Shown: piece by piece, positions 1 through 7,669 of the stretch
Numbering within the stretch: position 1 is the first letter of the stretch
How the letters are laid out: each line of letters opens with the position of its first letter
Source: Nonlabens sp. YIK11
Lineage (GTDB): Bacteria > Bacteroidota > Bacteroidia > Flavobacteriales > Flavobacteriaceae
Length of the DNA: 64,000 nt
Assembly: GCF_001413925.1 (NCBI RefSeq)
Contig: NZ_LBMJ01000001.1
Location: forward strand, 248,001-312,000
Direction: 5' to 3'
The notes under the pieces: model-generated
Seen by the model: the letters and a program-made list of their open reading frames with translations, nothing else
The model's database searches: none
Told to the model about the DNA's origin: nothing
Translations under genes and position numbers: made by a program

Positions 1-809
1 AGGATGCCTAAATAATAAAGTAGCGATGTAAATGCCGAAAAGAATACAATGGTAGGTAGGACCTTGAAAGCAAATATGTAGCCTAGGCTAGAATTGACAT
101 CGATCAAATCTCCAAATACAAAGTCTGCTCCAGCTTCTGAAACATTTAAAAAATCTACTACTTTATTGGAAATCCAGTCAAAAACGAATGCTACTGCTGG
201 AACCTTCAATACCAATACTGCAAAAACCACTTGTAAGCCCAATCCAGTAGCGACCAGTTTCCAGTCGATTTTCTTTTTGTTCGCACTTAATAAAAAGCAA
301 AGTCCGATGATAAAAACGATACCAATAAGGCCGCGGTACAAACTCGTGAACGTAAAACCAAACCCTTTGGATGGATCCACAGCAAAATCCTGCTCAACGG
401 TATCATCTGCAGCAACCTCAAGTGGTTCCGTATTTCTGGAAAAGTCAAAAGATTCTGTATCGCTGGAATAGACCAGTAGATCATTGGTTAAGTTTTCAAC
501 CTTGTAACGTTTTGCATTATCGTTAGGCTCTACAAAATATAGAGTCAACTCGTTCTCGTCATAAAAATAATTACCAGCTGCCTGTTGCAGGGAATCTGAT
601 GCCAGATAATAGGTGAAATTATTTTTCCCGAATGCTACCGAATCTATCGCAGTACCCTTAAAGGTGGCAGGCTTATAATTTTGATCTGTAGTGTTGATCT
701 TCCAGGTTCCCTCAATTGAAATCTGGTCTGTCTGCGCAGTGACGAGAGTAGAGCATAATAAAGAAACAAACAGAAAAAAGCCGGTCAGCGCAGGTTTTAA
801 AATCTTCAT
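1..809 (-). CDS. NupC-type nucleoside transporter, 3' end cut by window edge
   Basis: Leftward reading frame open from the ATG at 809 to the window edge, 269 codons visible. Residues 1-25 form a signal peptide ending in VTAQ. About residues 26-105 form a small beta-rich, lipocalin-like segment (IEGTWKINTTD at its start). A membrane part follows from about residue 118 (RGLIGIVFIIGLCF), with KKKIDWKL, LKVPAVAFVFDWI, AGADFVFGDL and FAFKVLPTIVFFSAF, which are typical of concentrative nucleoside transporters (NupC/CNT family). It should import nucleosides with Na+ or H+ across the inner membrane. The gene starts 13 bp after the bifunctional nuclease gene, so the two are probably co-transcribed. 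The secreted-type N-terminal domain is an addition to the plain NupC core. The C-terminal part of the transporter lies outside the window. Confidence 0.88.
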   Translation of the reverse strand, partial: MKILKPALTGFFLFVSLLCSTLVTAQTDQISIEGTWKINTTDQNYKPATFKGTAIDSVAFGKNNFTYYLASDSLQQAAGNYFYDENELTLYFVEPNDNAKRYKVENLTNDLLVYSSDTESFDFSRNTEPLEVAADDTVEQDFAVDPSKGFGFTFTSLYRGLIGIVFIIGLCFLLSANKKKIDWKLVATGLGLQVVFAVLVLKVPAVAFVFDWISNKVVDFLNVSEAGADFVFGDLIDVNSSLGYIFAFKVLPTIVFFSAFTSLLYYLGI

Positions 810-822
810 ATAGAATGATAGG

Positions 823-1434
823 TTATCTTTTTGAGATCTCATCTCTAATGCTGGCAGCCAACTCATAATTTTCATTACTCACTGCTTCCTGTAGCATTTT
901 ATTGAGTTCGTCCATCGACAAACTGCTGTAATCGTTTTGCTCACTTATAGGTGTATTGATCAATTCTTCTATAAGCTCATCACTATCTTCATCTTCATCC
1001 ACTAAATCCTTGTCAGCTGAAATTTGCTGTTGGATTCCAGCCTCGTCCAGAATATTCTCATAGGTAAACACAGGCGCCTTGAAGCGCACTGCCAGGGCGA
1101 TGGCATCACTTGTTCTCGCATCGATAATTTCTTCAATCTTGTCCTTTTCACAAATCAAACTGCTGTAGAACACACCATCGACCAATTTATGGATGATAAC
1201 CTGCTTGACCACGATACCATAACGCTCTGCAAAACTTTTAAAAAGATCGTGGGTCAAAGGACGTGGTGGACTTATTTCCTTTTCTAGTGCTATAGCAATA
1301 CTCTGCGCTTCAAAAGCACCAATGACTATAGGCAACTGTCGATTACCACCAGATTCTTTTAGGATCAACGCATACGCACCATTTTGTGTCTGGCTATAGG
1401 AGATTCCGCGTATGTTAAGTCGTTTTAGACTCAT
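823..1434 (-). CDS. Bifunctional nuclease family protein (DUF151) with C-terminal UVR motif
   Basis: 203 residues. The first ~135 residues match the bifunctional nuclease/DUF151 fold: an N-terminal strand with GISYSQTQNGAYALIL, then GNRQLPIVIGAFEAQSIAIALE, and a later DARTSDAIALAVR segment, all family landmarks. An acidic linker (about 140-165) leads to a UVR-type helical hairpin (MDELNKMLQEAV... YELAASIRDEI), a protein-interaction motif known from UvrB/UvrC. Family members have been linked to nuclease activity; the substrate here is unknown. The gene sits between etfA and the nucleoside transporter, all leftward, and is separated from etfA by a strong hairpin terminator, so it probably has its own promoter. 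Confidence 0.85.
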   Translation of the reverse strand: MSLKRLNIRGISYSQTQNGAYALILKESGGNRQLPIVIGAFEAQSIAIALEKEISPPRPLTHDLFKSFAERYGIVVKQVIIHKLVDGVFYSSLICEKDKIEEIIDARTSDAIALAVRFKAPVFTYENILDEAGIQQQISADKDLVDEDEDSDELIEELINTPISEQNDYSSLSMDELNKMLQEAVSNENYELAASIRDEISKR

Positions 1435-1450
1435 TATTTATAAATGGACT

Positions 1451-1503
1451 TAAATAGAAAAAGGCTGTGCAAAAATGAGCATTTTCTCATATTGCACAGC
1501 CTT
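1451..1503 (-). terminator. Rho-independent terminator of etfBA
   Basis: A 12-bp perfect stem AAGGCTGTGCAA/TTGCACAGCCTT (1461-1472 with 1492-1503) encloses an inner ATGAG/CTCAT stem. Read leftward it is followed by TTTTCTATTT, giving the U tract. It lies 23 bp after the etfA stop. Confidence 0.85.
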
Positions 1504-1525
1504 AAATTTAATATTTCTTTAGGTA

Positions 1526-2494
1526 TTAGGCATTAGCGGCCTTAAATGCCTTCAATTTCTCAATAAGTGCAGGTACTACTTCAAAAGCATCACCAACGAC
1601 TCCATAATCTGCTGCCTTAAAGAACGGCGCTTCTGGATCTGTATTGATAACCACTTTTACTTTAGAAGAGTTGATTCCTGCTAGATGCTGGATCGCTCCA
1701 GAAATCCCTATCGCAATATATAAGTTGGAAGCTACAGGCTTACCAGTTTGTCCCACGTGTTCTCCATGTGGTCTCCATCCCATATCACTTACTGGTTTGG
1801 AACAAGCGGTGGCTGCTCCCAGAACATCTGCAAGTTCTTCAATCATTCCCCAGTTTTCTGGTCCTTTCATACCACGACCGGCACTCACTACGATCTCTGC
1901 ATCTGCAATAGTTACCTTGTCGGTAGCCTTGTCAACAGACTGCACTTCTACTTTAAAGTCATCGCCGTTCAAGGATGGTGCAAAGTCTGCTACGGTGCAA
2001 TCGGTTGGGTTTTCTTTTAGGCCATATGCGTTTTTGGACAATCCTACTAGTTTACGATCGGTAGAGATTTGTGTGTTACTAAAGGCTTTATTGGTAAAAA
2101 CAGATCTCTTTACGGTAAATGGATCTGCACTTGAAGGCAAAGCCACTACGTTTGAAACGTATCCAGCGTCTAAATGAACACTCAATAGAGATCCCAAATA
2201 CTTGGAATCTGCACTGGAACTGATCACGATCACTTTTGCATCTTCTGCCTTGGCAGCTTGAGAAATCGCGTCTGCATAAGCGCCTGCGTTGAATTTATCA
2301 AGCTTGGACTCTTTGACATTGTGCAATTTGCTCACACCATAAGTTCCCAGCTCGCCGGCGTCTGTTGCATTAAAGGAAATTGCCGCAACGTCTGTTCCCA
2401 GCATGTCTGCAATTCCTTTGGCATAACTTGCCACTTCATAAGCCGTTTTTTTAAAGGCTCCGTTTTCTGATTCTGTATATACTAAAACTGACAT
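1526..2494 (-). CDS. etfA: Electron transfer flavoprotein subunit alpha
   Basis: 322 residues, the usual length. The N-terminal half is the alpha/beta ETF domain. The C-terminal FAD domain is clear at about 206-285: GRGMKG, then GAATACSKPVSD, MGWRPHGEHVGQTGK, and IGISGAIQH, the residues that hold FAD in ETF-alpha. With EtfB it forms the soluble heterodimer that takes electrons from acyl-CoA dehydrogenases and passes them to ETF:quinone oxidoreductase. etfB lies upstream in the same direction, 134 bp away, and the gap holds one copy of the 20-bp palindrome. A glutaryl-CoA dehydrogenase-type enzyme at 40773 is a likely electron donor. Confidence 0.96.
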   Translation of the reverse strand: MSVLVYTESENGAFKKTAYEVASYAKGIADMLGTDVAAISFNATDAGELGTYGVSKLHNVKESKLDKFNAGAYADAISQAAKAEDAKVIVISSSADSKYLGSLLSVHLDAGYVSNVVALPSSADPFTVKRSVFTNKAFSNTQISTDRKLVGLSKNAYGLKENPTDCTVADFAPSLNGDDFKVEVQSVDKATDKVTIADAEIVVSAGRGMKGPENWGMIEELADVLGAATACSKPVSDMGWRPHGEHVGQTGKPVASNLYIAIGISGAIQHLAGINSSKVKVVINTDPEAPFFKAADYGVVGDAFEVVPALIEKLKAFKAANA

Positions 2495-2596
2495 ATCTTA
2501 AATTTTGATGTGGAATCTAACATTTGATGGTTCCACTGTGGTTTATAATTAATTCGCTTTCGTACCACATCAGGTGCGGCATAAACTTCTTTTTAG

Positions 2597-2616
2597 TTCG
2601 CTTTCGCGAAAGCGAA
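2597..2616. repeat. 20-bp palindrome TTCGCTTTCGCGAAAGCGAA
   Basis: Perfect full-length copy in the etfB-etfA gap, 12 bp past the etfB stop codon. The palindrome reads the same on both strands. Confidence 0.97.
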
Positions 2617-2628
2617 AAAAGAAAATCT

Positions 2629-3375
2629 CTAGATCGCTTTTGCCTCGTTGTGCAACAGATCAATCAGCTTATCAAGATTGTCTGCGTCCACTAACGTAAC
2701 TTCTCCTTTAGGTGCTGGCTTTTCAAAAGAAACCGTACTAGTCTCTGTACTCGCACCAACGGACGCCTTGACATCCAATGGCTTTTTACGAGCCATCATG
2801 ATACCACGCATATTAGGGATTCTAAGGTCGCTCTCCTCAACCAGACCTTTTTGACCACCTATCACGAGCGGCAAACTTGCTTTTACCGTTTCTTTACCTC
2901 CATCAATCTCACGGGTTGCAGTTGCGGTATCACCATCAATTTCCAAGGAAATACAAGTGTTTACAAAACTGGATCCAGTCATGGCAGCTACCATTCCTGG
3001 TACCATTCCTCCATTATAGTCAATAGACTCACGACCAGCAATTACAAGATCATAACCACCGTTTTTTACAACGTCTGCGAGTTCTTTTGCCACAGCATAA
3101 CCGTCCACGGCTGGCGTGTCCACTCGTATCGCTTGATCTGCACCTATGGCTAGGGCTTTTCTCAAGGTAGGTTCCACTTCCGCACCACCTACAGTAACCA
3201 CATCCACACTCGCGTTTTGCTTTTCCTTGAACCACATGGCTCTAGTTAGACCAAACTCGTCATTAGGATTGATCACAAACTGCACACCATTAGTATCAAA
3301 CTGAGTGTTGTCATCTGTGAAATTGATTTTTGAGGTTGTATCTGGCACATGGCTGATGCAAACTAATATCTTCAT
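2629..3375 (-). CDS. etfB: Electron transfer flavoprotein subunit beta
   Basis: 248 residues, normal length. Landmarks are MKILVCISHVPDT at the N terminus, INPNDEFGLTRA, and the AMP-binding/ETF-beta signature region GRESIDYNGGMVPGMVA with LPLVIGGQKG further on. It is the smaller subunit of the ETF heterodimer, binding AMP and docking dehydrogenases. It is first in the leftward etfB-etfA pair and divergent from pdhB, from which it is separated by 155 bp that must hold both promoters. Confidence 0.96.
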   Translation of the reverse strand: MKILVCISHVPDTTSKINFTDDNTQFDTNGVQFVINPNDEFGLTRAMWFKEKQNASVDVVTVGGAEVEPTLRKALAIGADQAIRVDTPAVDGYAVAKELADVVKNGGYDLVIAGRESIDYNGGMVPGMVAAMTGSSFVNTCISLEIDGDTATATREIDGGKETVKASLPLVIGGQKGLVEESDLRIPNMRGIMMARKKPLDVKASVGASTETSTVSFEKPAPKGEVTLVDADNLDKLIDLLHNEAKAI

Positions 3376-3497
3376 TTTATGAGGTGTTTTATTATCAATA
3401 ATTCAATGTCCACGAAATTAATTAAAAATCACACAATAAACTATGCGTGCATAATAAAATTTTGTTAGACTTTTTAAGCAGATAGTTCTTTAAGGCC

Positions 3498-3505
3498 TAT
3501 TTTTG
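3498..3505 (+). promoter_or_regulatory. Candidate -7 element for pdhB (TATTTTTG)
   Basis: TATTTTTG matches the Bacteroidota TAnnTTTG consensus and lies 25 bp before the pdhB ATG. No TTG at the expected spacing was found, so this is only a -7 candidate. Confidence 0.35.
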
Positions 3506-3530
3506 TTCGTAGTACAAGATCAATATTTTT

Positions 3531-4511
3531 ATGAAGACAATACAATTCCGCGAGGCGATTTGCGAAGCGATGAGTGAAGAAATGAGACGTGATGAGTCCG
3601 TCTACCTTATGGGTGAGGAAGTTGCGGAATATAATGGTGCTTACAAAGCTTCAAAAGGAATGCTCGATGAATTTGGCGCTAAGCGCGTTATCGACACTCC
3701 TATTTCTGAGCTAGGATTTGCTGGTGTTGCAATTGGATCAACCATGACAGGTAACCGTCCTATTGTTGAATATATGACGTTTAACTTCTCGCTAGTTGGA
3801 ATCGATCAAATCATCAACAACGCAGCAAAAATACGCCAGATGTCTGGTGGACAACTAAAGTGTCCTATCGTCTTTAGAGGACCTACAGGTAGTGCTGGAC
3901 AGCTAGCTGCAACACACTCACAGGCTTTTGAAAGCTGGTTTGCAAATACACCTGGACTTAAGGTGATCGTACCTTCAAACCCATACGATGCTAAAGGATT
4001 GCTTAAAGCCGCTATACGCGACGACGATCCTGTAATCTTTATGGAGTCTGAGCAGATGTACGGTGATAAAGGTGAAGTTCCTGAAGATGAGTACATCCTA
4101 CCTATAGGTGTGGCAGAAATCAAGCGTGAAGGAACCGACGTGACGATTGTATCCTTTGGTAAGATCATCAAAGAAGCCTACACCGCTGCTGAAGAATTGG
4201 AAAAAGAAGGCATCTCTTGCGAGATCATCGACTTGAGAACCGTACGTCCTTATGATAAGGAAGCCATCTTAAAATCTGTCAAGAAAACCAACAGACTTGT
4301 AATTCTTGAAGAAGCGTGGCCGTTTGGTAATGTTTCAACTGAAATTTCCCACATGGTACAGGCAGAAGCTTTTGACTATCTGGATGCTCCTATCTATAAA
4401 ATCAACACAGCAGATACTCCAGCGCCTTATTCTCCAGTATTACTAGCAGAATGGTTGCCTAACAGTGACGATGTCGTAGAAGGTGTAAAAAAAGTAATGT
4501 ACAGAAAATAA
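3531..4511 (+). CDS. pdhB: Pyruvate dehydrogenase E1 component, beta subunit
   Basis: 326 residues. The sequence follows E1-beta throughout: FREAICEAMSEEM, MGEEVAEYNGAYK, RVIDTPISELGFAG, MTFNFSLVGIDQIINNAAK, GPTGSAGQLAATHSQ, then the C-terminal transketolase domain with IDLRTVRPYD and EEAWPFGNVSTEI. With the alpha subunit it decarboxylates pyruvate using thiamine diphosphate and loads E2 lipoyl groups. No alpha subunit or E2 gene is next to it, so the complex is encoded at split loci. The gene stands alone rightward and ends in its own terminator. Confidence 0.95.
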   Translation: MKTIQFREAICEAMSEEMRRDESVYLMGEEVAEYNGAYKASKGMLDEFGAKRVIDTPISELGFAGVAIGSTMTGNRPIVEYMTFNFSLVGIDQIINNAAKIRQMSGGQLKCPIVFRGPTGSAGQLAATHSQAFESWFANTPGLKVIVPSNPYDAKGLLKAAIRDDDPVIFMESEQMYGDKGEVPEDEYILPIGVAEIKREGTDVTIVSFGKIIKEAYTAAEELEKEGISCEIIDLRTVRPYDKEAILKSVKKTNRLVILEEAWPFGNVSTEISHMVQAEAFDYLDAPIYKINTADTPAPYSPVLLAEWLPNSDDVVEGVKKVMYRK

Positions 4512-4532
4512 AAAACTTTCTTCCCATAATTT

Positions 4533-4563
4533 AAATCCCAGCTCCTGCGAGTTGGGATTTTTT
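4533..4563 (+). terminator. Rho-independent terminator of pdhB
   Basis: AAATCCCA (4533-4540) pairs with TGGGATTT (4553-4560), extended inward by CTC/GAG, followed by a run of T. Confidence 0.85.
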
Positions 4564-4589
4564 GTGTTGTAAAATTGCTGGTAGATGAG

Positions 4590-4627
4590 TTCGCTTTCGC
4601 GAAGGCCTGCCAGTCAGGTAGCAAAGG
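4590..4627. repeat. Decayed composite palindrome (third copy of the nested form)
   Basis: Starts as TTCGCTTTCGCGAA (4590-4603), exactly the left part of the 20-bp palindrome, then runs into CCTGCCAGTCAGG (4605-4617), which resembles the insert seen at 40497 and 62825, and ends in CAAAGGA where AAAGCGA would be expected. Read as a mutated composite element; the right end is approximate. Confidence 0.6.
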
Positions 4628-4761
4628 AAAATTGAAAAAACGCAGATTTCTTCCTTAACTCATTCGCTTCCCGATTAACCTATTTCCATTTTTTGGAACA
4701 GATAATTTCAGTTTCAATACGATTAAAAACCAGTAGTTCCCATTTTACGTATGTTTTGAAA

Positions 4762-4788
4762 ATTAATAAGGGTTTAATCCTTATTAAT
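4762..4788. promoter_or_regulatory. Inverted repeat ATTAATAAGG-N7-CCTTATTAAT
   Basis: Perfect 10-bp arms (4762-4771 and 4779-4788), 98 bp before the DUF5686 start. It could be an operator or a weak hairpin; no protein partner is known. Confidence 0.4.
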
Positions 4789-4885
4789 AATCGGGTCTGC
4801 TTGTAGGGAAGCCGGCTCGATTTTTTGTTTTCATAACACTTAGATTGATGGAGTCGTCATATCTTCGGCTCTTGTAATCCACGCA

Positions 4886-7396
4886 ATGACAGATAACTAT
4901 TATCTAATTAATTTGAAATCGTTTCTGGCGATTTTTACCGTTTTACTTACCTCATATACATTGATGGCACAGACTAAAGTTGGTGGTGTTGTCTATGACA
5001 CAGATGGTGTAACGGTTCCCTTTGCAAATGTGGTCTTTCCTGGGACTTATGAAGGTACGATCACCAATGATGACGGTCGATTCTATCTGCAGTCAGACGA
5101 GTCCTATAACCAGATCGAGATTTCCTTTGTAGGCTACAAAACCAAAACTATAGATCTGGAGAGTAGTGTTAAACTAGATTTTAATATCACACTGGAAAGT
5201 GATGAAGCGCAACTTAATGCAGTCGTCGTTTACTCTGGCAAGACTTCAAAGAAAAACAATCCAGCACTGGACATCCTGCGAAAGATCTGGGAAAATAGGC
5301 GTAAGAATGGGTTAAGCCAATTCAAACAGTACCAGTATGAGAAATATGAAAAGCTGGAGTTTGACTTGAACACCATCGACAGCGCCATGATCAATTCCAA
5401 TCTTTTTAAAGGAATGGAGTTTGTCTTTGATTATGCAGACACTAGTGCTGTAAGTGGTAAAACCTATCTACCCATTTTCATCAATGAATCCCTTTCTACA
5501 GTATATGGAGACAATTTACTGAATAAAGAAAAGGAGAATGTAAAGGCCAATAAGAACTCTGGATTTTCCAATAACCAGACTTTAATTGCGCTGGTAAAAG
5601 ATCTTTATACAGATATTGATATCTATGATCGACACCTTAAATTTTTTGATAAAAGTTTTGTGAGTCCCATAGGTCGGGCTGGAATTGATACCTATAATTA
5701 TGTACTGCGTGATACGGCAGATGTAGATGGTGTGCGTGCCTTTAATATCGTATATTATCCACGTCGCAAGGGCGAGCTTACCTTTAAAGGAGATTTCTGG
5801 GTAGCCGACTCCACTTTTGCCATAAAAGAGATTAATCTGCAGGCCACTAAAAGTGCCAACGTCAACTGGGTAAAAGATATTTATATCGAACAGGAATATG
5901 ATGTTCTTGGCGACAGTTTGTTTTTGATCACACGCGATTATTTTCAAAGCGATTTTTCTTTTAGAAAAAAGGAAGAAGCCAAAGGTGTGTACGGAAAACG
6001 CACGACACTATTCGATAAATATCAATTTGATATCGCTAAAAAAGAAGATTTCTACCGTCGTCGCGTCAATGATTACGACCCAGAAACCTATAACCGCAGT
6101 GAAGCATACTGGGATGAAAACCGTTTGGAAAAACTGAACAAGGATGAAAAGCAAATCTACACCATGCTGGACACCTTGCGCCAAAACAAAAAGTTCAATC
6201 GACTTTACAACATTGGTACTATACTCGCTTCTGGTTACTATGAAGTGGACAATTTTGACATAGGTCCAGTCTTTTCAATTTTTGGATTTAATGATGTGGA
6301 GGGTTTACGATTACGCGGTGGTGGACGCACCTATTTTACGGCAAATGATCCATGGCGATTAGAAGGATATCTTGCCTATGGTTTTAGAGATGACCAGGTC
6401 AAGTATGGAATTTCTGGAAAATACCTACTGGATAAACGCAGTCGCCTTACCGTACAAGCAGGAAACCGTAGAGACATTGAACAGCTTGCCGCAAGCTTAA
6501 CCAATACCAATGACGTACTAGGTCGTAGTCTCGCATCTAGTGCATTGATCAGTACAGGAAATAACGGCAGGTTGTCTTCTATCAACCTATCTACGGTAAG
6601 CTTGAGTTTTGAGCCATTGTATAACTTGGAGTTTCGTTTAGGTGGAAGCTATAGAACCATCAAAACCGCAAACCCAGATTTCTTTAGTCTCGATTATCTG
6701 GATGATAACGGTATGATCAATGGACAGGTCAATCAAAGTGATATTGGACTTTCCATGACTTACACACCAGGCCGCAAGACCTCCAACTATGGCGTGGATA
6801 GAACCATTATCAACTCGTTTCAGTACCCTATTCTATATGCCAATTACACTAGAGGTCTGGAAGGTGTTCTCAATAGTTACTTCAATTATGACAAAATGCA
6901 ATTCTATTATGAACATCCTTTACAGATAGGTGGTTTTGGTAGATTGCGAGCGCGTGTCGAGGCTGGAAAAACTTTTGGAACCGTTCCATTAGCATTACTG
7001 AATGTAGTTCCAGGTAACCAGACGCTCTTCAATATCTCTGGAGCATTTAACACCATGAATTTTTACGAATTTGTAACTGATGAGTACGTGACCCTACACC
7101 TGGACCACAACTTCAATGGACGCATTTTCTCTCGTATTCCTGGGTTGCAGCAACTCGACCTGCGCGAGTTGGTAGGATTCAAAGCCGTTTATGGTACCAT
7201 AAGCGATGATAATATCGCCATCAACCGCAGCAGTATCGATTATCGAGCACCAGAAGATATCTACTACGAGTATAGTTTTGGGATAGGTAACATCTTCCGC
7301 ATCTTAAGGATTGACGCAAGTTTTAGAGGCAACTATCGCGAGCTTCCAGATGCACGCACCTTTGCCATTACAGGCAGCTTCGGGTTTAGTTTCTAG
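4886..7396 (+). CDS. DUF5686 outer-membrane protein with N-terminal carboxypeptidase-regulatory-like domain
   Basis: 836 residues. A signal peptide (about 1-29, ending LMAQ) is followed by a CarboxypepD_reg-like Ig-type domain at about 30-115 (VGGVVYDTDG, PFANVVFPGTYEGTITNDDGRF, FVGYKTKTIDL). The rest matches the large Bacteroidota DUF5686 family: LDILRKIWENRRKN, a domain of alternating strands, then a C-terminal barrel-like region ending in GSFGFSF with a terminal Phe, typical of outer-membrane barrels. Function is unknown; location is inferred as outer membrane. A second family member without the N-terminal domain lies at 19895. The gene stands alone between terminators and the 20-bp palindrome at 7428. 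Confidence 0.82.
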   Translation: MTDNYYLINLKSFLAIFTVLLTSYTLMAQTKVGGVVYDTDGVTVPFANVVFPGTYEGTITNDDGRFYLQSDESYNQIEISFVGYKTKTIDLESSVKLDFNITLESDEAQLNAVVVYSGKTSKKNNPALDILRKIWENRRKNGLSQFKQYQYEKYEKLEFDLNTIDSAMINSNLFKGMEFVFDYADTSAVSGKTYLPIFINESLSTVYGDNLLNKEKENVKANKNSGFSNNQTLIALVKDLYTDIDIYDRHLKFFDKSFVSPIGRAGIDTYNYVLRDTADVDGVRAFNIVYYPRRKGELTFKGDFWVADSTFAIKEINLQATKSANVNWVKDIYIEQEYDVLGDSLFLITRDYFQSDFSFRKKEEAKGVYGKRTTLFDKYQFDIAKKEDFYRRRVNDYDPETYNRSEAYWDENRLEKLNKDEKQIYTMLDTLRQNKKFNRLYNIGTILASGYYEVDNFDIGPVFSIFGFNDVEGLRLRGGGRTYFTANDPWRLEGYLAYGFRDDQVKYGISGKYLLDKRSRLTVQAGNRRDIEQLAASLTNTNDVLGRSLASSALISTGNNGRLSSINLSTVSLSFEPLYNLEFRLGGSYRTIKTANPDFFSLDYLDDNGMINGQVNQSDIGLSMTYTPGRKTSNYGVDRTIINSFQYPILYANYTRGLEGVLNSYFNYDKMQFYYEHPLQIGGFGRLRARVEAGKTFGTVPLALLNVVPGNQTLFNISGAFNTMNFYEFVTDEYVTLHLDHNFNGRIFSRIPGLQQLDLRELVGFKAVYGTISDDNIAINRSSIDYRAPEDIYYEYSFGIGNIFRILRIDASFRGNYRELPDARTFAITGSFGFSF

Positions 7397-7427
7397 GTTC
7401 CTGTTTTGTACACATGTTTTTTTTGAG

Positions 7428-7447
7428 TTCGCTTTCGCGAAAGCGAA
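7428..7447. repeat. 20-bp palindrome TTCGCTTTCGCGAAAGCGAA
   Basis: Perfect copy 31 bp after the DUF5686 stop codon, flanked by GAG and CTG. Confidence 0.97.
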
Positions 7448-7669
7448 CTGCATTAAAATCCACAGCTTTTTCTATTTAAACATGTTAGGTTCATCAAAAT
7501 CTTGCTGGTTTATCTTGTGGTAGCCAAAACCTCTTCTTTTTACTCCTGAATTATCACAATCCTATTTTTTTATGGTTGGAAGCATCGTTTTCTTAGATAT
7601 TGACAGTTCATATTATCGTTAACAGAATTTTATTACATTAGCGACAATTAAAAAACAATCAATTAACAC

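Larger units (their letters stand above)
4564..4885. other. Non-coding gap before the DUF5686 gene
   Basis: About 320 bp without a convincing gene. It holds a decayed composite repeat (4590-4627) and an inverted repeat (4762-4788). Short frames here are products of the repeat. No recognisable RNA gene. Confidence 0.6.

Noticed and set aside
287..484. Short frames on both strands at 94-484
   Set aside because: They are in other frames of the NupC-type gene that runs off the left edge.
4427..4624. Leftward frame containing AFAKAN
   Set aside because: It arises from the decayed palindrome plus the antisense of pdhB; composition is not protein-like.
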